From positions 620,696-684,695 of the forward strand of contig MEMB01000002.1 in the NCBI GenBank assembly GCA_001768735.1: a stretch of 64,000 nucleotides of DNA, given 5' to 3'. The translations under genes were made by a program, and so were the position numbers. A model generated the notes under the pieces. The model was not told where the DNA came from and did no database searches. It saw nothing but the letters and a program-made list of their open reading frames with translations. Source of the stretch: Alphaproteobacteria bacterium GWF2_58_20 (GTDB lineage Bacteria; Pseudomonadota; Alphaproteobacteria; UBA1247). Below are positions 17,822-27,716 of this stretch, in pieces; the stretch's first letter is position 1, and each line of letters starts with the position of its first letter.

Positions 17822-18486
17822 GCCTGCCTTCCTTTTTCCAGATGCTCCAGAAGCGCCTGCGCCGCTGCCTGTTCGGCCGCCTTGCGCGTTCCAGCCTTTC
17901 CTATGCCTTCATGGCCGCCCCCTTCCGCCCGCACCATAAAAACCGGCGCATGCGGGGGGCCACCCTGTTCTACAACCACATAGGCCGGACGGGGTTTCCC
18001 GCAGGCCTGTAACCATTCCTGAAGCGCACTCTTGAAATCGCGCGGGGGAGAAACATCCTCGGCCAGCATCTCCCGCCAATGCGCCTGGATGAATTTTTCC
18101 GCACTGGGAAGCCCTCCATCAAGGTAAAGCGCACCGATCACGGCTTCGCAAACATCCGAAAGAACAGAATCATTCTGGCGCGTCCCGCCCTGTTCCTCAC
18201 CGGAAGACAGTTTCATGGCCTCATCAAGCCCGATTTTGCGGCCAACCCGTGCCAGGGCTTCCTTGCGAACCAGGGCAACATGGCGCTTGGACAGGTCACC
18301 TTCCTGTTCCCCCGGAAACGCCTTCAGCAACATATGGGCCACCACCAGCCCCAGAACCCGGTCACCAAGAAACTCCAGACGTTCATAATCACGCACCGGG
18401 CCGGAAACATTGAGGCTTGGATGTGTCAGGGCTTCGGAAAGCAATGCCGGATTTTGAAAATCATGCCCAAAATCAAGTGGCATCAA
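17818..18486 (-). CDS. rnc: Ribonuclease III
   Basis: Double-strand-specific endonuclease that separates rRNA precursors and processes structured RNAs. The 222 residues carry the signature ERLEFLGDRVLGL with the catalytic acidic residues, the second acidic site in DVCEAVIGALYLDGG, and a C-terminal double-stranded RNA-binding domain ending GTRKAAEQAAAQALLEHL. It overlaps lepB and era by 4 nt each. Confidence 0.97.
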   Translation of the reverse strand: MMPLDFGHDFQNPALLSEALTHPSLNVSGPVRDYERLEFLGDRVLGLVVAHMLLKAFPGEQEGDLSKRHVALVRKEALARVGRKIGLDEAMKLSSGEEQGGTRQNDSVLSDVCEAVIGALYLDGGLPSAEKFIQAHWREMLAEDVSPPRDFKSALQEWLQACGKPRPAYVVVEQGGPPHAPVFMVRAEGGGHEGIGKAGTRKAAEQAAAQALLEHLEKGRQA

Positions 18487-19268
18487 TTTATCATCCTGAA
18501 CAGGCGGGAATAACGGATGGCAAAGGGAAGTTTCCAGAACTGCCAGAACCGGGCTTCCGGTGACAGGGAAAAGAACATGAGGTCTGCGCGCCCAACCAGG
18601 TTTTCAAAAGGAACATACCCAACTCCGCCCTTGCTTGCAGGAACCCTGCTGTCCAGGGAATTGTCGCGGTTGTCGCCCATCATGAAATAATGGCCGGACG
18701 GCACCACGAATGGCGGCGTGTTGTCAAGTTCGGAACCGCTTGCGCTTTCCAGCACATGGTAGGAAGCCCCCTCTGGCAGGGTTTCCACAAAGCGGGCGTA
18801 ATTTTCTGCGCCACGACCATTTTGGGAAGGCATTTCCACATCCCCGTCACGATAGCGGGGAACCGCCTGTCCGTTGATGAAGAGGATGTTGTTCTGTACC
18901 TGGATGGTATCCCCCGGCAAGCCAATCACCCGCTTGATATAATCAACGGATGTGTCAAGCGGAAGCTTGAAAACGGCAACATCCCCCCGCTTTGGCTCTT
19001 CGGCAAAAATGCGCCCATCAAGCAGGGGAACCCCATAAGCCGCCGACAGGGAACTGTATCCATAGGAAAGCTTTGATACAAAAAGATAATCCCCCACAAG
19101 CAATGTCGGGATCATGGATCCAGACGGAATATTGAAGGGTTCAAACGCAAAGGTGCGGATGACAAGGGCGATAGCCACTGCCCATATCATGGTCTTGACG
19201 TTTTCTGCGAACCCTTCATCCTTTTTGGTGGAGGGCTTTTCCGTTTCTGGATTCTTTTCTTCCATCAT
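18483..19268 (-). CDS. lepB: Signal peptidase I
   Basis: Membrane serine protease that removes signal peptides from exported proteins. In the 261 residues a cytosolic basic N-terminus precedes one membrane helix (about 27-45), then the catalytic serine in PSGSMIPTL, the catalytic lysine in YIKRVIGLPGD, and the downstream GDNRDNSLDSR box. It is first gene of the lepB-rnc-era-MFS-recO-parC unit, divergent from the NYN gene. Confidence 0.97.
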   Translation of the reverse strand: MMEEKNPETEKPSTKKDEGFAENVKTMIWAVAIALVIRTFAFEPFNIPSGSMIPTLLVGDYLFVSKLSYGYSSLSAAYGVPLLDGRIFAEEPKRGDVAVFKLPLDTSVDYIKRVIGLPGDTIQVQNNILFINGQAVPRYRDGDVEMPSQNGRGAENYARFVETLPEGASYHVLESASGSELDNTPPFVVPSGHYFMMGDNRDNSLDSRVPASKGGVGYVPFENLVGRADLMFFSLSPEARFWQFWKLPFAIRYSRLFRMIN

Positions 19269-19332
19269 GCTGTTTCTTTACGCTGGATTGGCCTTCAGGG
19301 CAATACCTTAAAGTTGCATGCAATCCCCTCTT

Positions 19333-19362
19333 GCCGGGCTGGAAATGACCTGATAAAACTCA
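19333..19362 (+). promoter_or_regulatory. Possible promoter of the NYN-domain gene
   Basis: TTGCCG and TAAAAC hexamers with a 17-bp spacer lie about 45 bp upstream of the NYN gene, in the 133-bp divergent region shared with lepB. Matches are modest. Confidence 0.3.
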
Positions 19363-19401
19363 TGATATTCGTTTTTTAAAAAACAGTAAGGAGATATTGC
19401 C

Positions 19402-19974
19402 ATGATTTTTTATCCTGAAGAACGCCTGGCCGTTTTCATTGATGGCGCAAACCTTTATGGGGCAGCAAGAGCGCTCAATTTTGACATTGATTACCGTCTG
19501 CTGCTCAAGTGGGCCGCCTCCAAGGGCCGTCTCCTGCGCGCCTTCTATTACACAGCCCTGACGGATGACCAGGAATATTCCCCGCTGCGCCCGCTGGTGG
19601 ACTGGCTGGACTACAACGGCTATTCCATGATCACCAAGCCTGCCAAGGAATTTACCGATGCGCAGGGCCGCCGCAAGATCAAGGGCAACATGGATATTGA
19701 GCTGGCGATCGACATGATGGAGATGGCCCCGCACCTTGACCATATCATCCTGTTTTCGGGCGATGGCGATTTCCGCCGCCTTGTAGATGCCGTCCAACGC
19801 AAGGGCGTCCGCGTAACCGTGGTCAGCACCATCCGCACCCAGCCGCCCATGGTTTCCGATGAACTGCGCCGTCAGGCCGACAATTTCCTGGAACTCCAGG
19901 AACTGGCCGAGAGCATCCAGCGTGAACAGCGTCCCCAGTCCATGGAAGCAGGCCAGCAGCCGGGGCCGCAATGA
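19402..19974 (+). CDS. NYN-domain (LabA/DUF88-like) protein, putative ribonuclease
   Basis: The 190-residue product has the PIN-like NYN fold pattern: FIDGANLYGAAR near the N-terminus, KGNMDIELAIDMM in the middle and ILFSGDGDFRRLVDAV toward the end, which supply the acidic residues expected to bind a metal for RNA cleavage. The C-terminus is Gln/Pro-rich. A clear AAGGAG site precedes the ATG. The stop overlaps the following uracil-DNA glycosylase start (ATGA). Activity is inferred from the family, whose bacterial members are sparsely characterised. Confidence 0.85.
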   Translation: MIFYPEERLAVFIDGANLYGAARALNFDIDYRLLLKWAASKGRLLRAFYYTALTDDQEYSPLRPLVDWLDYNGYSMITKPAKEFTDAQGRRKIKGNMDIELAIDMMEMAPHLDHIILFSGDGDFRRLVDAVQRKGVRVTVVSTIRTQPPMVSDELRRQADNFLELQELAESIQREQRPQSMEAGQQPGPQ

Positions 19975-20603
19975 AAGCGCCCGGCCACGACTGCCCGCTT
20001 TGCCCCCGCCTTGCGGCTTTTCGTGAGGAAAACCGCAAGGCCTACCCGGACTTTTTCAACGGCCCCGTTCCATCCTTTGGCGACCCCAAAGGCCAGCTTG
20101 TCATTGTCGGGCTGGCGCCGGGGCTGAAAGGCGCCAACCAGACCGGGCGTCCTTTTACCCGCGATTTTGCGGGCGATTTACTGTTTTCCACGCTGATTAC
20201 ATTTGGTTTTGCGAAAGGCACCTACCTCAAGCGCGCAGATGACGGGCTGACCCTCATCAACTGCCGCCTCACCAATGCCGTGCGCTGCGTGCCGCCACAA
20301 AACAAGCCGGAAACCTCGGAGATCACCACATGCCGCCCGTTCCTCATCGGGGAACTCTCCGCCGCTACCAACGCCAAGGTGATCATTGCGCTGGGCGGCA
20401 TCTCCCATGGCAGCGTCCTGCGGGCTTGCGGGATGAAACCCTCGCAACATGCCTTTGCCCATGGCGCGGAGCATGATCTTGGCGATGGCCGGGTGCTGAT
20501 TGACTGCTACCATTGTTCGCGCCTGAACACCAACACCGGCCGCCTCACGGAAACCATGTTCCATGACGTGTTCCGGAGAGCGCAGGAAATTGTTTCAGGC
20601 TGA
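19971..20603 (+). CDS. Uracil-DNA glycosylase, family 5 (UdgB-like)
   Basis: Predicted base-excision repair enzyme. The 210 residues show motif 1 as GLAPGLKGANQTGRPFTRD, which lacks the catalytic Asp/Asn of classical UDGs as in family 5, and motif 2 as HCSRLNTNTGRLT, where most UdgB proteins have HPSQQNTFTGRLT. Cysteines in CPLC near the N-terminus and two more near residues 103 and 119 could bind the iron-sulfur cluster of families 4 and 5. The proline-to-cysteine change in motif 2 is unusual. It overlaps the NYN gene by 4 nt. Confidence 0.85.
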   Translation: MKAPGHDCPLCPRLAAFREENRKAYPDFFNGPVPSFGDPKGQLVIVGLAPGLKGANQTGRPFTRDFAGDLLFSTLITFGFAKGTYLKRADDGLTLINCRLTNAVRCVPPQNKPETSEITTCRPFLIGELSAATNAKVIIALGGISHGSVLRACGMKPSQHAFAHGAEHDLGDGRVLIDCYHCSRLNTNTGRLTETMFHDVFRRAQEIVSG

Positions 20604-20664
20604 CAAAGGACATAAAAAATCCGGAGGTCTTGCGACGCCCCGGAGGAATACCCAAACTTGAAAA

Positions 20665-20740
<76 letters not shown>

Positions 20741-20922
20741 TTGCTTCCCCGGACACAACAAACAGGCCGCCCGGATCGGCGGGCAATATGCTGAATGCGC
20801 CCGCCCATGTCAAGCCCCTTTTCCTTTCCATTTCCCTCATGCATGCCTGCCATGCAGAATATTGTATTTACACACAGCAAAAAGCTCCATATCGTTTTCC
20901 CATCCAATCAGGGAGAGACCTC

Positions 20923-22236
20923 TTGAGTATTTTCGACCCAGGAAACTATGGTCTTCAAAAGCTGCGCACCAGCGAGCGGATCGCGCTTCTGTCCAGAAAA
21001 CTCAATACAGCAGCAGAACGCTGGCAGGGCGCACCTTCCGACCCTGGCATCATCCGTGAACTGGCTGCCAGCATCCTGTGTCTTGAACGCCTTTACGCCC
21101 GCATCCGCCTCCAGATTGACCGCGTGTCCATGATTGACTGGCGCACCATCCCTTCCCAAGAAAACAACCACACATCCCTGATGTTGCGGCAGAAGGCTCT
21201 CAAAGCCAGCCATGCCGCATGGCACACGGAAAACACCCCGGAAACCCAGCAGGCACTTGCCGAGGCCGTATCCGGCATGGAAAATGCCACAACATGGATC
21301 AAGGGCGAGATGCAGGCACATCCGGCTTTTGCGCCAAAAGATCCACGCATCATCACAACGACACGGCAGCTGGAAGCCTTTTGCAAAAGGGCATCCGAAG
21401 CACCCTATGTCTGCGTGGATACGGAATTCATGTCGATGGACACCTACAACACTGTTGTGCAAACCGTCCAGCTTGCCATCTCTCCGGAAGATGCGGTTCT
21501 GGTGGACATGCAAAGCCCAAATCTTGACACTGCACCTTTAGCAAGCCTGATGCAAAACCCTGCCATCATGAAGGTTTTTCACGCCGCCGGACAGGATATT
21601 ACGCTTCTGGCAGGGCTGGGGCTCTCCCCCTCTCCCTGTTTTGATACGCAAGTGGCCGCCAACCTCTGCGGTTATGGTTTCAGCCTCGGATACGCCGCAA
21701 TGGCAGAAAAGATCCTTGGCTTCAAACCCAGCAAGGAACAGCAGATGAGCGACTGGGCCGTGCGGCCTTTTTCCCCCGATCAGGTGGCTTACGCGTTGGG
21801 CGACGTTACCCATCTTTGCCCCATGTACCAACACCTGCATGACGCACTCAAAACTCAGGAAAAGCTTGCAACCGCCATCCGGAAATCGATGCCCCAGGCC
21901 CCCGGGAAACAGTGTTTTGATACCTTGCCGGCCCTTGATTCCCGGAACCGGAAATCTCCCTTCAAACGCTTGCTGTACTGGCGTCAAAAAGAGGCGCGCA
22001 GGCTCAACGTTCCCAAAAAACATATCCTGCAGGATGACCTCATCGAAAAGATTGCGCGCATCCTTCCGCAAACCACAAAAGGCATGGCCGCCATTTCCCA
22101 ACTCCCCAAGGGTTTTGCTGAAGGACGCATGGGACAGGAAATCCTGGCTTTACTGAAAATGTCGCCGGAAATGCGGACTGCCTTCCTGACCCCGCCACCG
22201 CCAAGGTCACAACCTCCGGTTCCATGCCCGGATTAA
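20923..22236 (+). CDS. RNase D-like 3'-5' exoribonuclease with extra N-terminal helical region
   Basis: DEDD-type exonuclease related to RNase D, which trims tRNA 3' ends. A TTG at 20923 with a GGGAGAG site six bases upstream is the best start, giving 437 residues; the track's earlier ATG runs through the promoter area. The first 150 residues are a helical region not found in standard RNase D. The catalytic part follows: VDTEF, VFHAAGQD and YALGDVTHLCPMY carry the expected D, E, D, Y and D positions. An HRDC-like helix bundle with DDLIEKIARI and LPKGFAEGRMGQ closes it. It is paralogous to the rnd gene 0.6 kb downstream. Confidence 0.85.
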   Translation: MSIFDPGNYGLQKLRTSERIALLSRKLNTAAERWQGAPSDPGIIRELAASILCLERLYARIRLQIDRVSMIDWRTIPSQENNHTSLMLRQKALKASHAAWHTENTPETQQALAEAVSGMENATTWIKGEMQAHPAFAPKDPRIITTTRQLEAFCKRASEAPYVCVDTEFMSMDTYNTVVQTVQLAISPEDAVLVDMQSPNLDTAPLASLMQNPAIMKVFHAAGQDITLLAGLGLSPSPCFDTQVAANLCGYGFSLGYAAMAEKILGFKPSKEQQMSDWAVRPFSPDQVAYALGDVTHLCPMYQHLHDALKTQEKLATAIRKSMPQAPGKQCFDTLPALDSRNRKSPFKRLLYWRQKEARRLNVPKKHILQDDLIEKIARILPQTTKGMAAISQLPKGFAEGRMGQEILALLKMSPEMRTAFLTPPPPRSQPPVPCPD

Positions 22237-22372
22237 AGACTTACCATAACATATGGAAAACATGCAGTTTCATGTAAACGCGCTTTTAAAAACATTCTGC
22301 AAAAAACACCCATGCCCCCTTGCGCAAACCTTTCCCGTTCTGTTATGCTTCCATCACCTAGCGAGGTTATCT

Positions 22373-22402
22373 GTTTCAAAAAACCGGCAAAAAAGCCGGA
22401 AA
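22373..22402 (-). terminator. Terminator-shaped hairpin reading on the minus strand
   Basis: On the minus strand GCCGGTTTTTT follows a CCGGC-TTTTTT-GCCGG hairpin, the look of a rho-independent terminator, yet no minus-strand gene ends here. It may instead block antisense reading or simply be a palindrome in the leader of the next gene. Confidence 0.35.
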
Positions 22403-22454
22403 CAAAAAATGCGCACAGACCATCCTTTCAACGCCCAAGCACAAAAGGTGGCCA

Positions 22455-22850
22455 ATGACAAAAGAAAACAGCCCCGCCCACAACGACCCTCTTGCAATGC
22501 CGGAAATTTCCTTACAAGAAGCCAATCCTTCCTCCGTTTCCGTCCTGCATCTTGAATCCGCCAGCAAGGCCTTCGCCGCTGCCCAGGAAAACACGGATCC
22601 CGTCCTTCAGGATACGGCAACCCGTCTTTCCCTCTCCACGCAAAACCTCATGCAATCCTATGACGCATGGGCGGAGAACATGGAGAACATGGAAAACATG
22701 CGCAGCCTTTCAGATGCCATGCGCAACCTTCGCCGCGTTACTTCCCGGATCGAGATTGAAATGGCCGCCATGGCCGTTGCCGAACCGGACGAAGATGCCA
22801 TGCGCCCCATCCCCGTGCCGCTTCATCGGGCCGCACGACAACTGATGTAA
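22455..22850 (+). CDS. Small helical protein similar to the N-terminal part of the upstream RNase D paralogue
   Basis: A 131-residue predicted cytosolic, mostly helical protein with no signal peptide. It begins just upstream of rnd (12-nt gap) and is probably co-transcribed. By eye, residues around LSLSTQNLMQSYDAWAEN through RIEIEM align with the pre-catalytic region of the 20923 gene (LMLRQKALKASHAAWHTEN through WIKGEM), sharing the L..S..AW..N...L..A...I..EM pattern. This suggests the module is fused to one RNase D and free-standing beside the other. A 9-bp unit repeated three times encodes ENMENMENM. No known family recognised. Confidence 0.65.
   Translation: MTKENSPAHNDPLAMPEISLQEANPSSVSVLHLESASKAFAAAQENTDPVLQDTATRLSLSTQNLMQSYDAWAENMENMENMRSLSDAMRNLRRVTSRIEIEMAAMAVAEPDEDAMRPIPVPLHRAARQLM
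22674..22700 (+). repeat. Three 9-bp in-frame repeats (Glu-Asn-Met)
   Basis: GAGAACATG, GAGAACATG and GAAAACATG occur in tandem, encoding ENMENMENM inside the small helical protein. A tract of this kind could vary in copy number by slippage without frame loss. Confidence 0.85.
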
Positions 22851-22862
22851 CGGAGAAAGAAC

Positions 22863-24023
22863 ATGGGCGCAGACGTCCTCATCACCAGGACCGAAGACCT
22901 GGCAACCTTTTGCAACCGGGCCTCGAAATGCGCTTATGTGACTGTGGATACCGAGTTCATCCGCGAAACCACCTACTGGCCCCAGCTTTGCCTTGTCCAG
23001 CTGGCCATTTCCCCTGAGGACGCCGTTGCGGTTGATCCCCTCGCCGAGGGCATTGACTTGGCCCCTCTTGACGCCCTGATGCTGAACAAGAACGTTCTCA
23101 AGGTCTTTCATGCCGGACGGCAGGATCTCGAGATTTTCTTCAAGCGCATGAATGCCCTGCCAACCCCCATTTTTGATACCCAAGTTGCTGCCATGGTTTG
23201 CGGCTTCGGGGAAAGCGCAAGTTATGAAAAGCTGGTAAACCAGCTGATTGGCGCACACCTTGACAAGGGCAGCCGTTACACGGACTGGGCCGTGCGTCCC
23301 CTTTCCGCCCGGCAGCTGACTTATGCCATTGGCGACGTAACCCATCTCTGCTGCGTTTACGAAAAGCTGGCTGAAGAAATTTCTTCAGCCGAACGCATGG
23401 AATGGGTGGCCGAAGAAATGGCCATCCTCACAAATCCCGCCACCTATAACCCGGATGTACGGGAAACATGGCGTCGCCTCAAGCCGCGCACGGAAAGCCG
23501 GAGGTTCCTTGCCATCCTGCGTGAACTGGCTGCATGGCGCGAGATGGAGGCACAAAAACGCAACCTGCCGCGCGGCCGTGTCCTGCGGGACGACATCCTG
23601 ATGGAATTGGCCGCGCACGCCCCCAAAAACGCCAATGAAATGTCCCGCCTGCGGGGCATTTCCCAAGGCTTTTCCGATGGAAAACTTGGCCAGGGCGCGC
23701 TGGAAGCCATCAAAACCGGAACAGACCTGCCGGAAAAGGACTGTCCGCCCCATCTTGGGCTCAAGCATCCTCCCAAATACAACGAATCCATTCTTGAGCT
23801 GCTGCGCGTCCTGCTGCGCATGGCGTCCGAAGAGCACAAGGTTGCCGCAAAGCTGATTGCCGGAAGCGATGATCTCATCTGCATGGCTGCCGGAGAAAAT
23901 GAAGGCATTCCTGCCCTGTCCGGCTGGCGGCGCGAAGTGTTCGGCGAGAACGCCATTGCCCTCATGGAGGGAAAAGCCTGTCTGGGGCTGAAGCGTGGTC
24001 ACATTTCCCTCATCCGGGAGTAG
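22863..24023 (+). CDS. rnd: Ribonuclease D
   Basis: 3'-5' exoribonuclease for tRNA and small RNA 3' maturation. The 386 residues show the DEDDy exonuclease motifs in order: VDTEFIRE (D, E), VFHAGRQDLEI (D), and YAIGDVTHLCCVYEKL (Y, D), then an HRDC domain with PRGRVLRDDILMELA and RLRGISQGF. The length is usual. Unlike the upstream paralogue it starts directly with the catalytic domain. It follows the small helical protein by 12 nt, and the next gene starts 4 nt after it. Confidence 0.93.
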   Translation: MGADVLITRTEDLATFCNRASKCAYVTVDTEFIRETTYWPQLCLVQLAISPEDAVAVDPLAEGIDLAPLDALMLNKNVLKVFHAGRQDLEIFFKRMNALPTPIFDTQVAAMVCGFGESASYEKLVNQLIGAHLDKGSRYTDWAVRPLSARQLTYAIGDVTHLCCVYEKLAEEISSAERMEWVAEEMAILTNPATYNPDVRETWRRLKPRTESRRFLAILRELAAWREMEAQKRNLPRGRVLRDDILMELAAHAPKNANEMSRLRGISQGFSDGKLGQGALEAIKTGTDLPEKDCPPHLGLKHPPKYNESILELLRVLLRMASEEHKVAAKLIAGSDDLICMAAGENEGIPALSGWRREVFGENAIALMEGKACLGLKRGHISLIRE

Positions 24024-24027
24024 GCCC

Positions 24028-24531
24028 ATGATGGATATCCTTGGTTCATACCTTTTCGGTATCATCCTGATCGCCTCCGGCGTCTTGCTTGGGCGACTCA
24101 TGAATGTCTGGCTGATCCTGCTTGGACGCCACACAACGGCAACCTTTGTCGGAGAATCCTGGGAAGACCCCATGGATGCCCTCAATGCCTACAAGCAAGC
24201 CAGCGAAGCAGGGGAAGTCCCTCCCTCTCCGCTCATGGACGCCTACCTTGATGCCGCCCAAAACATGAACGGCCCAAATCCCCCCATGCGCAAATACCTC
24301 CGGCAAACCATTTCCTTCACGGATGCGCGCGGACAAACGCATGAAGTTCCCATCAGCTCCGGCATTCCCGCAGGCACATACCAGCCGGGCCAGTCCATCC
24401 GCATCGTCCACAGCCGTTCCAATCCTTCCAAAACCCTTGTGGCGAGAGGCAAAAACATCCTGTTCTCCCTGCTCCTGCCTTTGGTCCTCATCCTGGGCGG
24501 CATGGCCCTCATCGTCATCACAAGCCTCTGA
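24028..24531 (+). CDS. Membrane protein with DUF3592-like middle region
   Basis: From the ATG at 24028 (GGGAG seven bases upstream) the product is 167 residues, with membrane helices at about 5-25 and 145-165. Between them is a segment with FTDARGQTHEVPISSG and PAGTYQPGQSIRIVHSRSNPSKTLV, resembling DUF3592-type domains in which an extracytoplasmic beta fold is flanked by two helices. Function unknown. It is the last gene of the rnd transcript. Confidence 0.65.
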   Translation: MMDILGSYLFGIILIASGVLLGRLMNVWLILLGRHTTATFVGESWEDPMDALNAYKQASEAGEVPPSPLMDAYLDAAQNMNGPNPPMRKYLRQTISFTDARGQTHEVPISSGIPAGTYQPGQSIRIVHSRSNPSKTLVARGKNILFSLLLPLVLILGGMALIVITSL

Positions 24532-24663
24532 TCCGCTCCATTCCCCCTTGCCGGAACCCCTCCATGCGGACAAGTCATGACTGGCATGCAAAATCATGCA
24601 TTGCCCATGGATTTTTTCATCTGTAAAACAGGCTGTTCCCATTTCACAGGAAAGTCGCCCCAT

Positions 24664-25686
24664 ATGAATAGAATCGCAACCCACGCATTTTACGATGCCG
24701 TCAAGAAAAACAACCTTGATCTTGCTGCATCCCTTTACAAACACTGCGCGCCCGGCATGATCGACATCAACGCCACCAATGCCTTAGGCATGTCTCCCCT
24801 TCATCATGCCGCCGAATACGGAAACCGAAAAATGGTAAAATTCCTCATTGATGTCGGGGCGAATCTTGATGCCCGGAACATGGATGAGGAAACACCCCTC
24901 AACCTCTGTTGCCACCACGAAACCGCCAGCATCATCGTCAACGTCCTCAAGCGGCGCAAAGAGCTTCTGGAAGCCGCAAAAATGGGCAATGTAACCCTTG
25001 CCGCAAAAGCCTTGGCAGATGGCGGAAAAATCAATTTCCCCGATCCGAAGGGCAAAACCGCCCTGCATCATGCGGTTCATGTCCGGACCTCAAAAACCTG
25101 CACGGAGCAACAACGCCACAACATTGTGCGTTTCCTGCTGAAAAACGGCGCGAACCCGAACACGATCACGGAAGAAGGCACCCCCCTTCAGACGGCCCTC
25201 GGGATGAATGACATACCCATGGCCGGCATGCTCATCACCGCCGGCGCCGACATCCACAACGCAAACCTGCACGGAACCCCGACCCTTTTCTGCGCTGCAA
25301 GCATCGCGGCTTTCGAGCTTCTGGTGGCAAAGGGCGCCGATCCTTACACCCATGACAGCCTCCGGCGCGGCATGCTGCACCGGACAGCGGAAAAAGGCTC
25401 CCTGCCCCTGATGCAGCACCTGATGGCAAAATACGGGATGCAGGAGCTCCTCAACACCCCGGATGCGCTGGGGCGCACCCCGCTCTACCTTGCCGCAAAA
25501 AACAAACAGGTGGAGACCATCCGCTTCCTGATCGCCCAGCCCGGCATCCTCTACGTGGCGGCAGATGACGGCACCACCCCGGCCATGACCACCAACAACA
25601 AGGAAGTGCGGGCGCTTCTCAAGGACATGGAACGTGCCGGTGCAGCGCCCGTACTAGCCCCGGCCTGCAAGCCTCCGGGATTTTAA
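24664..25686 (+). CDS. Ankyrin-repeat protein, multi-repeat
   Basis: The ATG at 24664 has AGGAAAG upstream and gives 340 residues; the track adds 29 poorly coding codons. About eight ankyrin units can be traced, e.g. GMSPLHHAAEYGNRKMVKFL, KTALHHAV, GTPLQTALG, RGMLHRTAEKGSLPLMQHL and RTPLYLAAKNKQVETIRFL. There is no signal peptide or membrane segment, so it is cytosolic or an effector lacking a classical Sec signal. Its partner is unknown. The gene ends 15 nt before a bidirectional terminator. Confidence 0.88.
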   Translation: MNRIATHAFYDAVKKNNLDLAASLYKHCAPGMIDINATNALGMSPLHHAAEYGNRKMVKFLIDVGANLDARNMDEETPLNLCCHHETASIIVNVLKRRKELLEAAKMGNVTLAAKALADGGKINFPDPKGKTALHHAVHVRTSKTCTEQQRHNIVRFLLKNGANPNTITEEGTPLQTALGMNDIPMAGMLITAGADIHNANLHGTPTLFCAASIAAFELLVAKGADPYTHDSLRRGMLHRTAEKGSLPLMQHLMAKYGMQELLNTPDALGRTPLYLAAKNKQVETIRFLIAQPGILYVAADDGTTPAMTTNNKEVRALLKDMERAGAAPVLAPACKPPGF

Positions 25687-25700
25687 AAACGCCCCACATG

Positions 25701-25742
25701 AAAAACGCCCGGAAGGTCCAAAGCCCCCGGGCGTTTTTTTTA
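25701..25742. terminator. Bidirectional terminator between the ankyrin gene and ccrM
   Basis: CGCCCGG pairs with CCGGGCG across a 14-base loop, extended by an A run on the left and nine or more T residues on the right. It separates the ankyrin gene (+) from converging ccrM (-). Confidence 0.8.
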
Positions 25743-25759
25743 TAACAGGACAAGCCTTG

Positions 25760-26983
<1,224 letters not shown>

Positions 26984-26985
<2 letters not shown>

Positions 26986-27604
26986 AAAATGATAGCTTGC
27001 CCTGTACTCTGGAAACGGGGGCAAAGCTGCGCCGATGGTGCCGGGTGGCTCCAAATTGTTCCAAAGCTGCCATGTGTGCTGGCGTTCCATATCCCGCATT
27101 TGCACCCCAACCATATTCCGGATGCTCCATGGCCAATTCTGCCATAATGGCATCACGTCGCACCTTGGCAATGATGGATGCGGCCGCAATCGACAGGCTG
27201 ATCCCATCCCCTTTCACAACCGCCAGCGCCTTGCAAGGGAATCCTTTTGGAATCCGGTTTCCATCAATCAACGCCATCTGCGGCACCAGCGGCAGGGCAT
27301 CAAACGCCCGACGCATGGCCAGAAATGTGGCCTGAAGGATGTTGATGCGATCAATTTCGGCAACATCGGCTTCTCCCATCCCCACAGCAATGCCGGGCAG
27401 CGCCATGAGCCGCGCGCAAATATCCACCCGCTGCGCCGCAGAAAGTTTCTTGCTGTCATCAATGGCGACCAAAAGGCTCTCCGGCAAGGATTGCGGCAAA
27501 ACAACCGCAGCCGCCAGCACCGGGCCCGCAAGCGGACCACGCCCCACCTCATCAATGCCACAGACACAACCACTGCAGGCCTTTTCCAGTTCAAATCCCG
27601 GCAT
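26984..27604 (-). CDS. rnhB: Ribonuclease HII
   Basis: Removes ribonucleotides from DNA and RNA-DNA hybrids. From the start MPGFELEKACSG the product is 206 residues, the family norm; the track ORF adds 38 N-terminal codons that run into the divergent gene. The catalytic acidic residues appear in GIDEVGRGPLAGPV (D, E), in ALIDGNR (D) and in the later region IAAASIIAKVRRD. The ribosome binding site at this start is weak, so the exact start is uncertain. Upstream of ccrM on the same strand. Confidence 0.92.
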
Positions 27605-27716
27605 GCCCGCATCATACCGTCCAATCCCAAAAAATAAACCCCCAATTTCCATGGTTCCCATCCGGCACGAAAACAGATATGCTGGCAACCATGAACATGT
27701 TTTTCGAGAGACCTTC

